Below, piece by piece: positions 6,567 to 15,896 of a stretch of 18,052 nt of DNA. The position numbers were made by a program, and so were the translations under genes. This DNA comes from Brevibacterium sp. UMB1308A (GTDB lineage Bacteria > Actinomycetota > Actinomycetes > Actinomycetales > Brevibacteriaceae). Location of the stretch: positions 1 through 18,052 of the forward strand of contig NZ_JASPDO010000034.1 of assembly GCF_030230605.1 (NCBI RefSeq), read 5' to 3'. The notes under the pieces were generated by a model, which was not told the DNA's origin, made no database searches, and saw nothing but the letters and a program-made list of their open reading frames with translations. The stretch's first letter is position 1. Every line of letters begins with the position of its first letter.

Positions 6567-6983
6567 TCAGTCTTGGAACCACAAACCGATTTCGCGTTCG
6601 GCCGACAACGACGAGTCTGAACCGTGGACCAGGTTCTGCTGAACCGCTGTTCCCCAGTCTCGCCCGAGGTCTCCACGGATCGTTCCAGGCCCAGCAGTCG
6701 TTGGGTCGGTAGCACCGGCGAGCGCTCGGAATCCGAGGATCACACCGTCGCCCTCAACGACCATGGCAACAACTGGACCGGAGGACATGAAGTCGACCAG
6801 CGGGTCAAAGAACGGTTTTCCTTCGTGCTCTTCGTAGTGTTCCGTGAGGAGTTGGCGCGAGGCTTCCATCATTTTCAGTCGTTCGATTGTGTAGCCTTTG
6901 GTTTCGATGCGTGAAATCACTTCACCGATCAAACCACGCTTCACGCCATCGGGTTTGATGAGGACAAGAGTCCGTTCGCTCAC
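6567..6983 (-). CDS. ndk: Nucleoside diphosphate kinase
   Basis: Transfers the terminal phosphate from ATP to nucleoside diphosphates through a phosphohistidine, balancing NTP and dNTP pools. The 138-residue product has the N-terminal TLVLIKPDGVKRGLIGE segment (K10 contacts phosphate) and the active-site histidine H120 in NLVHGSDS, with RGDLG at 103-107. Length is normal for a bacterial Ndk. The start is GTG at 6983, supported by AGGAG at 6989-6993. It is the last gene of the ileS-folC-DUF4233 operon, 40 bases after the preceding stop codon, and ends at the palindrome at 6510-6546. Confidence 0.97.
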   Translation of the reverse strand: MSERTLVLIKPDGVKRGLIGEVISRIETKGYTIERLKMMEASRQLLTEHYEEHEGKPFFDPLVDFMSSGPVVAMVVEGDGVILGFRALAGATDPTTAGPGTIRGDLGRDWGTAVQQNLVHGSDSSLSAEREIGLWFQD

Positions 6984-7023
6984 GAAATTCTCCTATCGTT
7001 GAAATTGAGCAACCACTACTAGG

Positions 7024-7437
7024 TTAACTTTTCTTTTTATTGGCTGCGGCGATCTCTTGCTTCGCCCATTCTGTGGCTTCCCTGTCTATCCGCTTGCCCC
7101 AGTACACAGCTACGACCCACATTGCGGTGAAAATCACGCCAACAATGAGCATCGTAGGGAGTACAAAAGCGGTCAGGAGCACACACACTTGAGCAACATG
7201 GCCCAGTGGCACGCCAATACCTGAACCAAGTGCCTTACGTGGCAAGGTTGCGGTGGCGACTATACACAGAACGGTGATCACGGACGCACCCACGAGAAGC
7301 CATGTCAGGGATATAGGTCTCAGTCCGTATCCCACAAGGAACGCGAGATAGACGACCAGAATTTCAGAGATCAGAATCGTGCCGCACAAAACTGGTAGCT
7401 TCGACTTCAGCGGGAGGGTAGGCAGCGCCTGGCTCAC
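7024..7437 (-). CDS. DUF4233 family membrane protein
   Basis: Small integral membrane protein of unknown function, assigned to DUF4233 mainly from its place between folC and ndk, where this family is found in actinobacteria. The 137-residue product has four hydrophobic segments (about 16-37, 43-62, 75-95, 97-114) and a charged cytoplasmic-looking tail (KRIDREATEWAKQE, ending KKKS). The frame is open 54 codons further upstream, inside folC. The GTG at 7437 is preferred because it overlaps the folC stop as GTGA and follows an AAGGA ribosome binding site in the last folC codons, which suggests translational coupling. No catalytic motif is evident. Confidence 0.82.
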   Translation of the reverse strand: MSQALPTLPLKSKLPVLCGTILISEILVVYLAFLVGYGLRPISLTWLLVGASVITVLCIVATATLPRKALGSGIGVPLGHVAQVCVLLTAFVLPTMLIVGVIFTAMWVVAVYWGKRIDREATEWAKQEIAAANKKKS

Positions 7438-8801
7438 GATTGATCCTTCCGTCCAAGGAGTGTGCGTGCTTCGCCAACCGTAGACAGAGACCCGGTAACC
7501 ACGACACCTGTTCCTGACTCTTCGAGTGCTAAATCGAGTGCCTTCATGAGTGCAGAGTTCATATCGTTTTCCACCATGACGTCGTCTTCTTCCCACCATT
7601 CGCTAGCAGCAGAAGCAAGCTTTTCCGCTTCCATGGCCCGTGGAGACTGCGCTTGGGTCACGATCACACGCTTAGCGAATCGGTGAATATGTTCAAAAAC
7701 GCCGTGCGGGTCTTTGTCCGCATACATTGCGACCACTGCGACGACCTCGGCGAAGTCAAAAGCGTCACCCACTGTTTCAGCGAGAACTTGCGCCGCGTGC
7801 GCGTTGTGGGCTCCGTCAACAATCACTGTGGGTTCGGATCGCAGGATCTCCACGCGACCAGGCGATGTCACAGCGCTCATACCTTCGCCAACGACCTCGG
7901 CGTTTAAGGGTTTGTCTTCTGTTCCCAAAAACGCCTCAACTGCGGCAAGAGCAACTGCCGCGTTTACCGCCTGGTGTTCACCGTGCAGCGGAAGGAACAG
8001 GTCGGGGTAGTCCCCCAGCTGCGTGCGCACGTGGATCACTTGGCCATCTACCGCGTTCAGCCTGTTCTGCAGACCAAAGTCACGTCCCAACCACCTGGAC
8101 TGGGCATCGCGGCCAGAGAACTCAGACGCTAAGACGTCTTCGACCTCGGGAACCTGGGGACCCACAACCGCAACCGGATGCGGGGCAGGAGAAGGATCCA
8201 CATTGCGGTTGAGGATCCCCGCTTTTGTGCGCGCGATCTCTTCGACCGTGTCGCCCAAGAACTGCTGATGGTCCAGGCTCACAGGGGTGAACACGCACAC
8301 CTGAGCGTCGGCGACATTGGTGGAGTCCCATTCGCCACCCATGCCCACTTCGAGGATCATGACGTCCACGGGCGCGTCGGCGAAAATTGCGAACGCAACC
8401 ACGGTGAGCGCTTCAAAGAACGTGAGAGGCGGTCGGTCCGACTGGGCCAGTTCCTGGTCAACGATATGAAGAACGGGCTGGATGTCGTCGACAATCTCCA
8501 CGAACTTCTCAGCGCTCACCGGTTCGCCGTCCACGCTGAAACGTTCAGTCAGATCCTGCATGTGAGGGCTGGAAAACCGTCCGGTGCGCAGATCGTGTGC
8601 GCGAATCAGCGTGTCAATCATGCGAGCCGTGGACGTTTTTCCGTTCGTTCCCGTCACCGTGATGACAGGGGCAGACGTGTGAATGTCACCTAGAAGCTCG
8701 CACGCCCTGCGCGTAGCGTCGAGGCGTAGTTCAACTTCCGTTTCTCCGGCCCGCGCCTGCAGCAAAGCCTGGGCGCGGGCAAGTTCAGATGTGAAATCCA
8801 T
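7434..8801 (-). CDS. folC: Bifunctional dihydrofolate synthase / folylpolyglutamate synthase
   Basis: ATP-dependent ligase that adds glutamate to dihydropteroate and then to reduced folates. The 455-residue product has the Mur-ligase-type P-loop TGTNGKTS (residues 50-57), SSPHMQDLTERF (77-88), EVGMGG and DSTN (151-162), SLDH (175-178), KAGI (193-196) and the C-terminal-domain motif VDGAHN (328-333). Length is normal. The ATG at 8801 overlaps the ileS stop codon by one base (TAATG) and has GAAGG just upstream within ileS. Translation is therefore probably coupled to ileS, which is itself preceded by a T-box. The stop codon overlaps the start of the DUF4233 gene. Presence of both activities is the family norm and cannot be proved from sequence. 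Confidence 0.95.
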   Translation of the reverse strand: MDFTSELARAQALLQARAGETEVELRLDATRRACELLGDIHTSAPVITVTGTNGKTSTARMIDTLIRAHDLRTGRFSSPHMQDLTERFSVDGEPVSAEKFVEIVDDIQPVLHIVDQELAQSDRPPLTFFEALTVVAFAIFADAPVDVMILEVGMGGEWDSTNVADAQVCVFTPVSLDHQQFLGDTVEEIARTKAGILNRNVDPSPAPHPVAVVGPQVPEVEDVLASEFSGRDAQSRWLGRDFGLQNRLNAVDGQVIHVRTQLGDYPDLFLPLHGEHQAVNAAVALAAVEAFLGTEDKPLNAEVVGEGMSAVTSPGRVEILRSEPTVIVDGAHNAHAAQVLAETVGDAFDFAEVVAVVAMYADKDPHGVFEHIHRFAKRVIVTQAQSPRAMEAEKLASAASEWWEEDDVMVENDMNSALMKALDLALEESGTGVVVTGSLSTVGEARTLLGRKDQS

Positions 8802-11800
8802 TAGGCCTTCACCACGCGAATGTTCGCGTTCAGTTCATGAGCGGAGTGCAGGTCGTCTCCTTCTGCTTTGTCAGTGCTGAGTTCGAACTGCAAAGCAAGC
8901 GTTTCGCCTGCAATGAGCAAACGGTGAGGGGTGAGTGCCTTCGCGGTTGCGTCGTCGGTGAAGAGCGTGACGCGGATGCGGTCAGAGACATCCAGGTCGA
9001 GTTCACGTCGGATGTTCTGGATAGCCCGGACAGCGTCACGTGCCAGACCTTCCGCCTCCAGCTCCGGTGTCACGGTGGTATCCAGCGCCACGAAACCAGA
9101 GTCGGTAGGTGCCAGAACAACACTGTCGCTTGCCGCCTCGGCGACCTCTTCTAAGGTGTACTCACCGTCCACCAGCTCAATCCCACCGGAGACCACAACA
9201 CCGTCATTCACGGACCAGTCGCCTGTTTTTGAACCCTTGATGGCAGTCTGCACTTCCTTCCCGAGGCGCGGGCCGGCTGCGCGGGCGTTTACCGTGAGTT
9301 TGTGGTCGAGTGAGAATCCAGCTTCAGCTGCTTCGTTCATGCGCAACACGTCAACCGACTTCACGTTCAGCTCGTCAGCGATGATAGAGGTGAAGTCCTC
9401 ACCCAACTCAATGTCGGTTGCGACTGTGAGCGTGGACAGAGGTAGACGCACACGCAGGCGCTGTGCCTTGCGCAGGCTCGACCCCACGGAACACACGCCA
9501 CGGGTTGCGTCCATGCGTTCAACCAGGTCTGGGTCTTCAGGGAACAAGGCTGCGTCTGGGTAGTCAGCCAAGTGGACCGACTCTTCTCCCGTGAGGCCAC
9601 GGAAAATTTCTTCCGCAACAAACGGCATGAGCGGGGACGCTGCACGAATGAACGCTTCAAAGCAGGTGTAGAACACGTCGAAGCTTTCGTGCGTTGTCGC
9701 CGTGCCGTCCCAGAAACGACGACGCGACCGGCGCACGTACCAGTTGGTCAGAATGTCCAAGTACTCACGGATCAGCTGGCAACCGCTCCACAGGTCATAG
9801 GAGTCCATGGCCTGCTGGAAGTCGACCAGGAAATCATGAGTTTTGGCCAGCAGGTAGCGGTCCAGAACTTGGCTTGATTCATAGCGCTTCTTGGCACTGT
9901 AACCGCGCGTGTCTGCACCTTCAGCTGACTCAGCTGTGTTGGAGTACGTGGCGAAGAAGTACCACGCGTTCCAGGCTGGAAGGATCACCTGGCGAACACC
10001 GTCGCGGATTCCCTGCTCCGTGACGATGAGGTTTCCTCCGCGCAGGATGGGGCTGGACATGAGGAACCAGCGCATCGCGTCGGAGCCGTCACGTTCAAAC
10101 ACTTCGTTGACGTCCGGGTAGTTGCGCAGGCTCTTCGACATCTTCTGCCCGTCTGAACCAAGAACAATTCCGTGGCAGATCACGTCCATGAACGCCGGTT
10201 TGTCGAACAGTGCAGAGGCCAGAATGTGTAGCGTGTAGAACCACCCGCGGGTCTGCCCGATGTACTCAACAATGAAGTCTGCCGGGTAGTGGTGTTCGAA
10301 CCAGTCCTTGTTGTCAAACGGATAGTGGACCTGACCGTATGGCATGGAACCGGAGTCGAACCACACATCCAGGATGTCTTCGACACGACGCATGGTGGAC
10401 TTACCCGTGGGGTCATCCGGATTGGGTCGGGTCAATTCATCGACGTACGGGCGGTGCAGGTTGGGTTTGCCGTCTGGCCCAGTTGGCAGGCGACCAAAGT
10501 CGCGTTCGATCTCTTCAAACGAACCGTAGACGTCCAAGCGTGGATACTCCGGGTTGTCCGATTTCCACACGGGAACGGGGCTTCCCCAGAACCGGTTACG
10601 CGTAATCGACCAGTCGCGTGCGTTTTCCAGCCACTTTCCGAACTGACCGTGCTTGACGTTGTCCGGCACCCACGTGATCTTTTCGTTGTTGGCCAACATC
10701 TTGTCTTTGATCTTGGTGACCTCAACAAACCACGAACTCACACCCTTGTAGATGAGCGGGTTCTTACACCGCCAGCAGTGTGGGTAGGAGTGGTTGTAGG
10801 TTTCGTGGCGCACCAGCACGGTGCCGTCCCACACGGATCCTGTTTCGCCGTCCTGTTTAGTGGCGTTCTTCAGGTGGCGGATCAGTGGCGAATTAGCATC
10901 GAAAACCTGCAGGCCTTCGAACTCCTTAACGGGTGCGGTGAACTGGCCGCTCGCGCTCACAGGCATGACCGCTTCAATTCCAGCTGCCTGGGTGACAACG
11001 TAGTCGTCCTCACCGAACGCTCCCGCGGTGTGCACCAATCCGGTACCGTCCGAGGTGGTAACGAAGTCTCCTTCGAGAATCCGGAAGGCGTTCTCGTGGC
11101 CTTCGTAATAGGTAAACGGCGGGTTGTACGTGTGGCCAAGAAGGTCGGAGCCCTTCAGCGTTTCAACAACTGTGGGCTCCTCCCCCAGTTCTTTTGCGTA
11201 CGCTGCCAGCCGTGCCTGCGCGATCACGTACCTTTCAGCGGTACCAGTTGGCACCTCGGACTCCACAACCACGTAGTCGATGTCCGATCCAACCACGATC
11301 GCAAGGTTAGAAGGCAGGGTCCACGGCGTGGTGGTCCAGATGAGGAACTTAGCGCCGTGCAGACGTTCGAGCGGACCACCCGAGCACGTCAGACCAACGG
11401 TGACCGACGGGTCCTGACGGTCCTTGTAGACCTCTTCGTCCATGCGGAGTTCGTGGTTCGACAACGGAGTCTCGTCCGACCAGCAGTACGGCAGAACACG
11501 GAAACCTTCGTAGATGAGGCCCTTGTCGTACAGAGTTTTGAACACCCACAGAACCGACTCCATGAATTCGGGGTTGAGAGTCTTGTAGTCGTTCTCAAAG
11601 TCGACCCAGCGACCCATGCGGTTGACGTACTCTTCCCACTCGTTGGTGTACTTGAGCACGGAAGCGCGGGCGGCGTCGTTGAACTTTTCGACGCCCATGT
11701 CCAGGATTTCGTCTTTGGTTTTCAAGCTCAGCTGGCGCATGGCTTCGAGTTCGGCGGGAAGGCCGTGCGTGTCCCACCCGAACCGTCTTTCGACTTTCTT

Positions 11801-12100
11801 CCCGCGCATGGTCTGGTAGCGGGGAACGACGTCTTTGACGTAGCTGGTCAGCAGGTGACCGTAGTGTGGCAGACCGTTCGCAAACGGAGGGCCGTCATAG
11901 AAGACGAACTCGTTTTCACCGTCGACGCCGGCGTCCCGTTGTTCGACAGACTTGCGGAATGTGTTGTTTTCGTTCCAGTAAGCAAGAATGTCTTTTTCTA
12001 GTTCTGGAAATGTGGGGCTGGGTGTAAGTCCGCCAGTAAACGTTGTCGCCTGGGGGTACACCCGTTGGGTGTGAGCTTCTGAGCCGGTTGTTTCGGTCAT
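8801..12100 (-). CDS. ileS: Isoleucine--tRNA ligase, eukaryote-like type
   Basis: Class I synthetase that charges tRNA-Ile and edits misactivated valine. The 1099-residue product has the HIGH-equivalent H79-Y-G-H82 in [24 protein letters not shown] soon after, a C442-W-R-C445 pair of metal-binding appearance, and KMSKS at residues 653-657. The GLPHYGH form and the length above 1000 match the eukaryote-like IleRS found in many actinobacteria, not the E. coli type. That type is generally less sensitive to mupirocin, so tolerance here is an inference. The ATG at 12100 has an AAAGGA ribosome binding site, which can pair with an upstream segment (see the T-box). It is the first gene of the ileS-folC-DUF4233-ndk operon. 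Confidence 0.97.
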   Translation of the reverse strand: MTETTGSEAHTQRVYPQATTFTGGLTPSPTFPELEKDILAYWNENNTFRKSVEQRDAGVDGENEFVFYDGPPFANGLPHYGHLLTSYVKDVVPRYQTMRGKKVERRFGWDTHGLPAELEAMRQLSLKTKDEILDMGVEKFNDAARASVLKYTNEWEEYVNRMGRWVDFENDYKTLNPEFMESVLWVFKTLYDKGLIYEGFRVLPYCWSDETPLSNHELRMDEEVYKDRQDPSVTVGLTCSGGPLERLHGAKFLIWTTTPWTLPSNLAIVVGSDIDYVVVESEVPTGTAERYVIAQARLAAYAKELGEEPTVVETLKGSDLLGHTYNPPFTYYEGHENAFRILEGDFVTTSDGTGLVHTAGAFGEDDYVVTQAAGIEAVMPVSASGQFTAPVKEFEGLQVFDANSPLIRHLKNATKQDGETGSVWDGTVLVRHETYNHSYPHCWRCKNPLIYKGVSSWFVEVTKIKDKMLANNEKITWVPDNVKHGQFGKWLENARDWSITRNRFWGSPVPVWKSDNPEYPRLDVYGSFEEIERDFGRLPTGPDGKPNLHRPYVDELTRPNPDDPTGKSTMRRVEDILDVWFDSGSMPYGQVHYPFDNKDWFEHHYPADFIVEYIGQTRGWFYTLHILASALFDKPAFMDVICHGIVLGSDGQKMSKSLRNYPDVNEVFERDGSDAMRWFLMSSPILRGGNLIVTEQGIRDGVRQVILPAWNAWYFFATYSNTAESAEGADTRGYSAKKRYESSQVLDRYLLAKTHDFLVDFQQAMDSYDLWSGCQLIREYLDILTNWYVRRSRRRFWDGTATTHESFDVFYTCFEAFIRAASPLMPFVAEEIFRGLTGEESVHLADYPDAALFPEDPDLVERMDATRGVCSVGSSLRKAQRLRVRLPLSTLTVATDIELGEDFTSIIADELNVKSVDVLRMNEAAEAGFSLDHKLTVNARAAGPRLGKEVQTAIKGSKTGDWSVNDGVVVSGGIELVDGEYTLEEVAEAASDSVVLAPTDSGFVALDTTVTPELEAEGLARDAVRAIQNIRRELDLDVSDRIRVTLFTDDATAKALTPHRLLIAGETLALQFELSTDKAEGDDLHSAHELNANIRVVKA

Positions 12101-12103
12101 GAG

Positions 12104-12370
12104 CGTCCTTTAACTTTCAGGGGCCGAGTGGTTCGCACTTGACCCGATTTACGGTGTCATCCGTGCGAGGACGAAGGCCAGTGGGCCACCGCGGTACCAC
12201 CCCGCTTATCTGTTCTTCCCGAGGTGGCAAGGACAGATCGCTCATAAGGCTGTTACGGGCCTACCCGTCCGGTTCTACTGGGCGAATGCCTTCCTGCTGT
12301 TTACTGCACATGCTTTCTTGCAACCGCTTTTCTTCCGGATGCTCCCCGGTGATGGCCGGATCATAGCGGT
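12104..12370 (-). promoter_or_regulatory. Isoleucine T-box riboswitch upstream of ileS
   Basis: Leader RNA that senses uncharged tRNA-Ile. On the minus strand the near-invariant T-box GGGTGGTACCGCGG lies at 12202-12189. Its TGGT can pair with an ACCA tRNA end. GCGG and CCGC flank it and form the anti-sequestrator helix. Further upstream, ACCGCT (12370-12365) and AGCGGT (12328-12323) close a short Stem I. Inside it an AUC codon (12353-12351) sits in a loop between two CCGG arms, fitting the actinobacterial ultrashort Stem I with an Ile specifier; a second AUC occurs a few bases earlier. ATCTGT/ACAGAT forms a Stem III. No U-rich terminator is visible. Instead CGTCCT (12173-12168) is perfectly complementary to AGGACG (12109-12104), which covers the ribosome binding site, so control is probably at translation initiation. 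Confidence 0.92.
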
Positions 12371-12435
12371 ACTAGCTTAGCGCATAGAAGCCCGTGTATA
12401 CGTGTGTAGTGTGGGACGTATATAGAGGAGGACCA
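12371..12435. promoter_or_regulatory. Divergent spacer between the ileS T-box and the SDR gene
   Basis: Only about 65 bases separate the T-box 5' helix from the SDR start, so both promoters must be packed here or overlap the leader. On the minus strand TATGCG (12381-12386) is positioned to start the T-box RNA just before Stem I, but its -35 is poor. On the plus strand TATACG (12397-12402) and TAGTGT (12407-12412) are possible -10 boxes without good partners. The SDR ribosome binding site GAGGAGGA (12425-12432) is strong. Confidence 0.3.
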
Positions 12436-13194
12436 ATGACTGATCAGAAACTACGTGCAGTGGTCACTGGCGCCAGCTCAGGTATTGGCGCAGCAACCGT
12501 TCGCCAGCTCCGAGCTCTTAACTGGGACGTTGTGGCAGTTGCCCGGCGTGAAGACAAGCTCAAGGCGCTTGCTGAGGAAACCGGTGCCACCTACATCGTG
12601 GCCGATATGACCAGCGACGATGACGTTACGCGCATGGCTGAAGAAGTACGCGCCCAAGGACCGGTCCACTCGCTTGTGGCCAACGCTGGCTTCGCTCTGG
12701 GCACCGATGAAGTCAAGGACGCCAACGTCGACGACTGGAAAAAGATGTTCGACATCAACGTGCTGGGCGTGGTGCGCGCCGTCAAGGCGCTCCTGCCCGC
12801 CTTGGTCGACTCCGGCCGAGGTGACATCTGCATCATGAGTTCCACGGCCGGGCACATTGCCTATGAAGGCGGAGGCGGTTACGTCGCTGCCAAGCACGGA
12901 ACCACCTCGGTCGCAGAAACTTTGAGGCTGGAACTTGCCGGCCAGCCGGTCCGCGTCATGGAAATTGCCCCTGGCATGGTCGCCACTGACGAGTTTTCTC
13001 TCAAACGGCTGGGATCCCAGGAAGCTGCCGACAAGGTGTACGAGGGCGTTGAGCGCCCGCTGACGGCCGAGGATGTTGCTGACGCTGTTGTCTACACGCT
13101 GACGCGCCCGCACCACTTCAATGTTGACCTCATGGTCATTCGCCTCATTGCCCAAGCGGCACAGCACAAGGTGGCGCGCAACTCCGGACTCTAA
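12436..13194 (+). CDS. Short-chain dehydrogenase/reductase (YdfG-like SDR)
   Basis: Rossmann-fold NAD(P)-dependent oxidoreductase. The 252-residue product has the nucleotide-binding TGASSGIG (residues 11-18), NAG (83-85), structural N109, catalytic S136 and the Y149-V-A-A-K153 motif. Two arginines after strand 2 (R37-R38) suggest NADP(H) preference. The PGMVATDEFS segment (179-188) resembles YdfG-type 3-hydroxy acid dehydrogenases, but the substrate cannot be assigned. The ATG at 12436 follows GAGGAGGA. An in-frame GTG at 12394 would add 14 residues and has no ribosome binding site. valS follows 42 bases later on the same strand, so the two may be cotranscribed. Confidence 0.93.
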   Translation: MTDQKLRAVVTGASSGIGAATVRQLRALNWDVVAVARREDKLKALAEETGATYIVADMTSDDDVTRMAEEVRAQGPVHSLVANAGFALGTDEVKDANVDDWKKMFDINVLGVVRAVKALLPALVDSGRGDICIMSSTAGHIAYEGGGGYVAAKHGTTSVAETLRLELAGQPVRVMEIAPGMVATDEFSLKRLGSQEAADKVYEGVERPLTAEDVADAVVYTLTRPHHFNVDLMVIRLIAQAAQHKVARNSGL

Positions 13195-13236
13195 AGGTCT
13201 TTGGCCTTTGCCCAACCCAGGTGAAAAGATAAAGCT

Positions 13237-15882
13237 ATGAATAACGGCCCAAGCACACACGACTCGGTGCACCTTCCAGACAAACCAGCCCTCGAAGGGC
13301 TTTCCGAAAAATGGGATGCGAAATGGGGTGAGGAACAGGTCTACGCGTTTGACCGCAACACCACCCGTGAAGAGGTCTACGCAATCGATACTCCCCCACC
13401 GACCGCCTCCGGTTCCTTGCACGTGGGCCACGTCTTTAGCTACACGCACACCGACGTCATGGCGCGCTACATGCGCATGACCGGCAAAAACGTTTTCTAC
13501 CCCATGGGGTGGGACGACAACGGCCTTCCAACCGAACGTCGCGTGCAGAACTACTACGGCGTCAAGTGTGAGCCCTCACTTGCCTATGACCCGGACTTCA
13601 CGCCACCTGAAAAGCCAGCAAAGAATCCACGCGACTTTGTTGCTGTTTCGCGTCTGAACTTCATCGAGCTGTGCGAGAAGCTGTCTGCTGAAGACGAAAA
13701 GGTGTTCGAGCAGCTGTTCCGCTCAGTTGGGCTCTCAGTTGACTGGAACTATTCGTACCGCACGATCGATGACAAATCTCGGGCCGTGTCCCAGCGCGCG
13801 TTTTTGCACGATTTAAAGGCGGGGCAAGCGTACTCGCAGGACGCCCCCACCATGTGGGATGTGACATTTGGGACTGCGGTTGCGCAAGCTGAGCTCGAGG
13901 ACCGCGAGAAGGAAGGCGCGTACCACAAGGTCAAATTCTTCCCCACCGGATCCGACGGCCTGGCCGACACCACGCGTGAGCCTGTTGTCATTTTGACGTC
14001 GCGCCCAGAGCTCATTCCAGCAGTTGTGGCGCTTGTGGCCCACCCCGACGATGAGCGTTACCAGGGGCTTTTTGGTTCGACCGTTGTGTCGCCACTGTTC
14101 AGTGTTGAGGTTGAGGTCAAGGCTCACGAACTCGCTAAGTCGGATAAGGGTACAGGTATTGCCATGGTATGTACGTTTGGTGACCTCACCGACGTCACGT
14201 GGTGGCGTGAACTGGACCTCCCGACGCGTGCCGTGGTGACCCGTGACGGGCGCTTGAGTCGCGAGGTTCCCGAATGGATTGCCAGCTCCGCAAAGTCTGA
14301 CGCCGCCGAGGTGTACGGCAAGCTTGCTGGTAAGACCACGTTCACTGCTCGTAAGGAAATTGCTGAGCTGCTGGAAGAGTCTGGTGACCTCACCGGGCCT
14401 ATTGAGCAGATCACCCACCCGGTTCCGTTCTATGAAAAGGGCGACAAGCCTCTTGAAGTCGTCACGTCGCGTCAGTGGTACATCCGCAACGGTGGACGTA
14501 GCGCGGAACTCCGTGACGCTCTGATTGCGCGGGGTCGCGAAATCGACTGGCACCCAGCCTTTATGCGTTCACGTTATGAGAACTGGGTTGAAGGCTTGAG
14601 TGGCGACTGGTTGGTGTCACGTCAGCGCTACTTCGGTGTTCCGATTCCGCTGTGGTACCGCCTCGATGAGCAGGGCCAGCCAGACTACGACGACCCGATT
14701 GTTCCACACGACGACCAGCTACCAGTGGACCCACAGGCACACACCCCTGAAGGCTTCACAGATGAACAGCGTGACCAGCCAGGTGGCTTTACCGGTGACC
14801 CAGACGTGCTGGACACGTGGGCTACATCGAGCCTGACACCACAACTGATTGGTGGATGGTCCACAGACGACGACCTGTTTAGCAAGGTCTTTCCGTTCGA
14901 TCTACGCCCACAGGGTCACGACATTATCCGCACGTGGCTGTTCTCCACAGTGGTTCGTGCTAACTCGATTAACGGCTCAATCCCATGGACGAACACCGCA
15001 CTGTCCGGGTGGATTCTGGACCCAGACCGCAAGAAGATGTCGAAGTCCAAGGGCAATGTGGTTGTCCCTAGTGACATCATCGCGGAAACCAAGCCTGGGT
15101 TTGGGCCCGACGCGGTCCGTTACTGGGCAGCAAGCGCACGTTTGGGCGGTGACACCGCCTATGACGTGTCGCAGATGCAGATCGGTCGTCGTTTGGCCAT
15201 GAAACTACTCAACGCGTCCAAGTTTGCCCTTGCGCAGGGTGTCCACGGCGGTCACGTTCAGGACTTTGATCACGTGACTCACCCGCTTGACCAGGCGCTG
15301 CTGTCCAAACTGCGTGCCACGATCGAACAGGCGGGTGCGCACTTCGCCGAGTACGACTACGCGCATGCGCTGCGTGTCACCGAGTCGTTCTTCTGGGAGT
15401 TCACCGACGACTACGTGGAGCTCGTTAAGGACCGTTCATACGGCGCGCAGGGCGAGCAGGCTCAGCTTTCTGCTCACGTGACCCTGGCGACCGCACTTGA
15501 CGCGCTGTTGCGTCTCTTTGCTCCGTTCATGCCGTTCGTCACTGAAGAAGTGTGGTCGTGGTGGCATGACGGATCTATCCACCGAACCACATGGCCAGGT
15601 GCCACCGAAATCACAGTCGGTGACACCTCGGGCGTGGAATTGGAAACCATCGCAACGATCCTGGCAGAAGTCCGCCGTGCCAAGACTGAAGCGAAGGTGT
15701 CCCAGAAGACCGAGGTCGTATCAGCGACTCTGCGCGCAACCGCCGCCGTGGTGGCGATGGCAGAGGCCGCCCGGGGTGACTTGGAAGCTGCGGGCCGTAT
15801 TCGCGGGTGGGAACTCACCGTTGACGACGCGCAAACGGAACCCACTGTCACTGACATTGAGTTCGCTGTCGAAGAAAAGTAA
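13237..15882 (+). CDS. valS: Valine--tRNA ligase, archaeal/rickettsial-like type
   Basis: Class I synthetase that charges tRNA-Val and edits threonine. The 881-residue product has HIGH-equivalent H62-V-G-H65 in PPPTASGSLHVGHVFSYTHT, then GWDDNGLPTERR, and KMSKS at 600-604. The TASGSLHVGHVFSYTHTD form is that of the archaeal/rickettsial class. The common bacterial type reads NVTGSLHMGHA. The C-terminus (EVRRAKTEAKVSQKTE onward) lacks the long coiled-coil arm that ends bacterial-type ValRS. The ribosome binding site is weak (AGGTGA, about 12 bases before the ATG). No T-box precedes it, unlike ileS. The AIM24-family gene follows after 14 bases. Confidence 0.96.
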   Translation: MNNGPSTHDSVHLPDKPALEGLSEKWDAKWGEEQVYAFDRNTTREEVYAIDTPPPTASGSLHVGHVFSYTHTDVMARYMRMTGKNVFYPMGWDDNGLPTERRVQNYYGVKCEPSLAYDPDFTPPEKPAKNPRDFVAVSRLNFIELCEKLSAEDEKVFEQLFRSVGLSVDWNYSYRTIDDKSRAVSQRAFLHDLKAGQAYSQDAPTMWDVTFGTAVAQAELEDREKEGAYHKVKFFPTGSDGLADTTREPVVILTSRPELIPAVVALVAHPDDERYQGLFGSTVVSPLFSVEVEVKAHELAKSDKGTGIAMVCTFGDLTDVTWWRELDLPTRAVVTRDGRLSREVPEWIASSAKSDAAEVYGKLAGKTTFTARKEIAELLEESGDLTGPIEQITHPVPFYEKGDKPLEVVTSRQWYIRNGGRSAELRDALIARGREIDWHPAFMRSRYENWVEGLSGDWLVSRQRYFGVPIPLWYRLDEQGQPDYDDPIVPHDDQLPVDPQAHTPEGFTDEQRDQPGGFTGDPDVLDTWATSSLTPQLIGGWSTDDDLFSKVFPFDLRPQGHDIIRTWLFSTVVRANSINGSIPWTNTALSGWILDPDRKKMSKSKGNVVVPSDIIAETKPGFGPDAVRYWAASARLGGDTAYDVSQMQIGRRLAMKLLNASKFALAQGVHGGHVQDFDHVTHPLDQALLSKLRATIEQAGAHFAEYDYAHALRVTESFFWEFTDDYVELVKDRSYGAQGEQAQLSAHVTLATALDALLRLFAPFMPFVTEEVWSWWHDGSIHRTTWPGATEITVGDTSGVELETIATILAEVRRAKTEAKVSQKTEVVSATLRATAAVVAMAEAARGDLEAAGRIRGWELTVDDAQTEPTVTDIEFAVEEK

Positions 15883-15896
15883 TCAACGGAGGCACT

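Noticed and set aside
7438..7599. 54-codon upstream extension of the DUF4233 protein
   Set aside because: It lies inside folC, is Arg-rich and unlike the rest of the protein; the GTGA overlap start at 7437 has a ribosome binding site.
10289..12001. Long plus-strand open frame (570 codons) opposite ileS
   Set aside because: It lies wholly antisense to a clear isoleucyl-tRNA synthetase, has no recognisable domain and no ribosome binding site, and is expected from codon bias of the real gene.
12478..13449. Minus-strand open frame of 323 codons across the SDR gene and the start of valS
   Set aside because: It runs through two well-supported plus-strand genes and their spacer and shows no family features.
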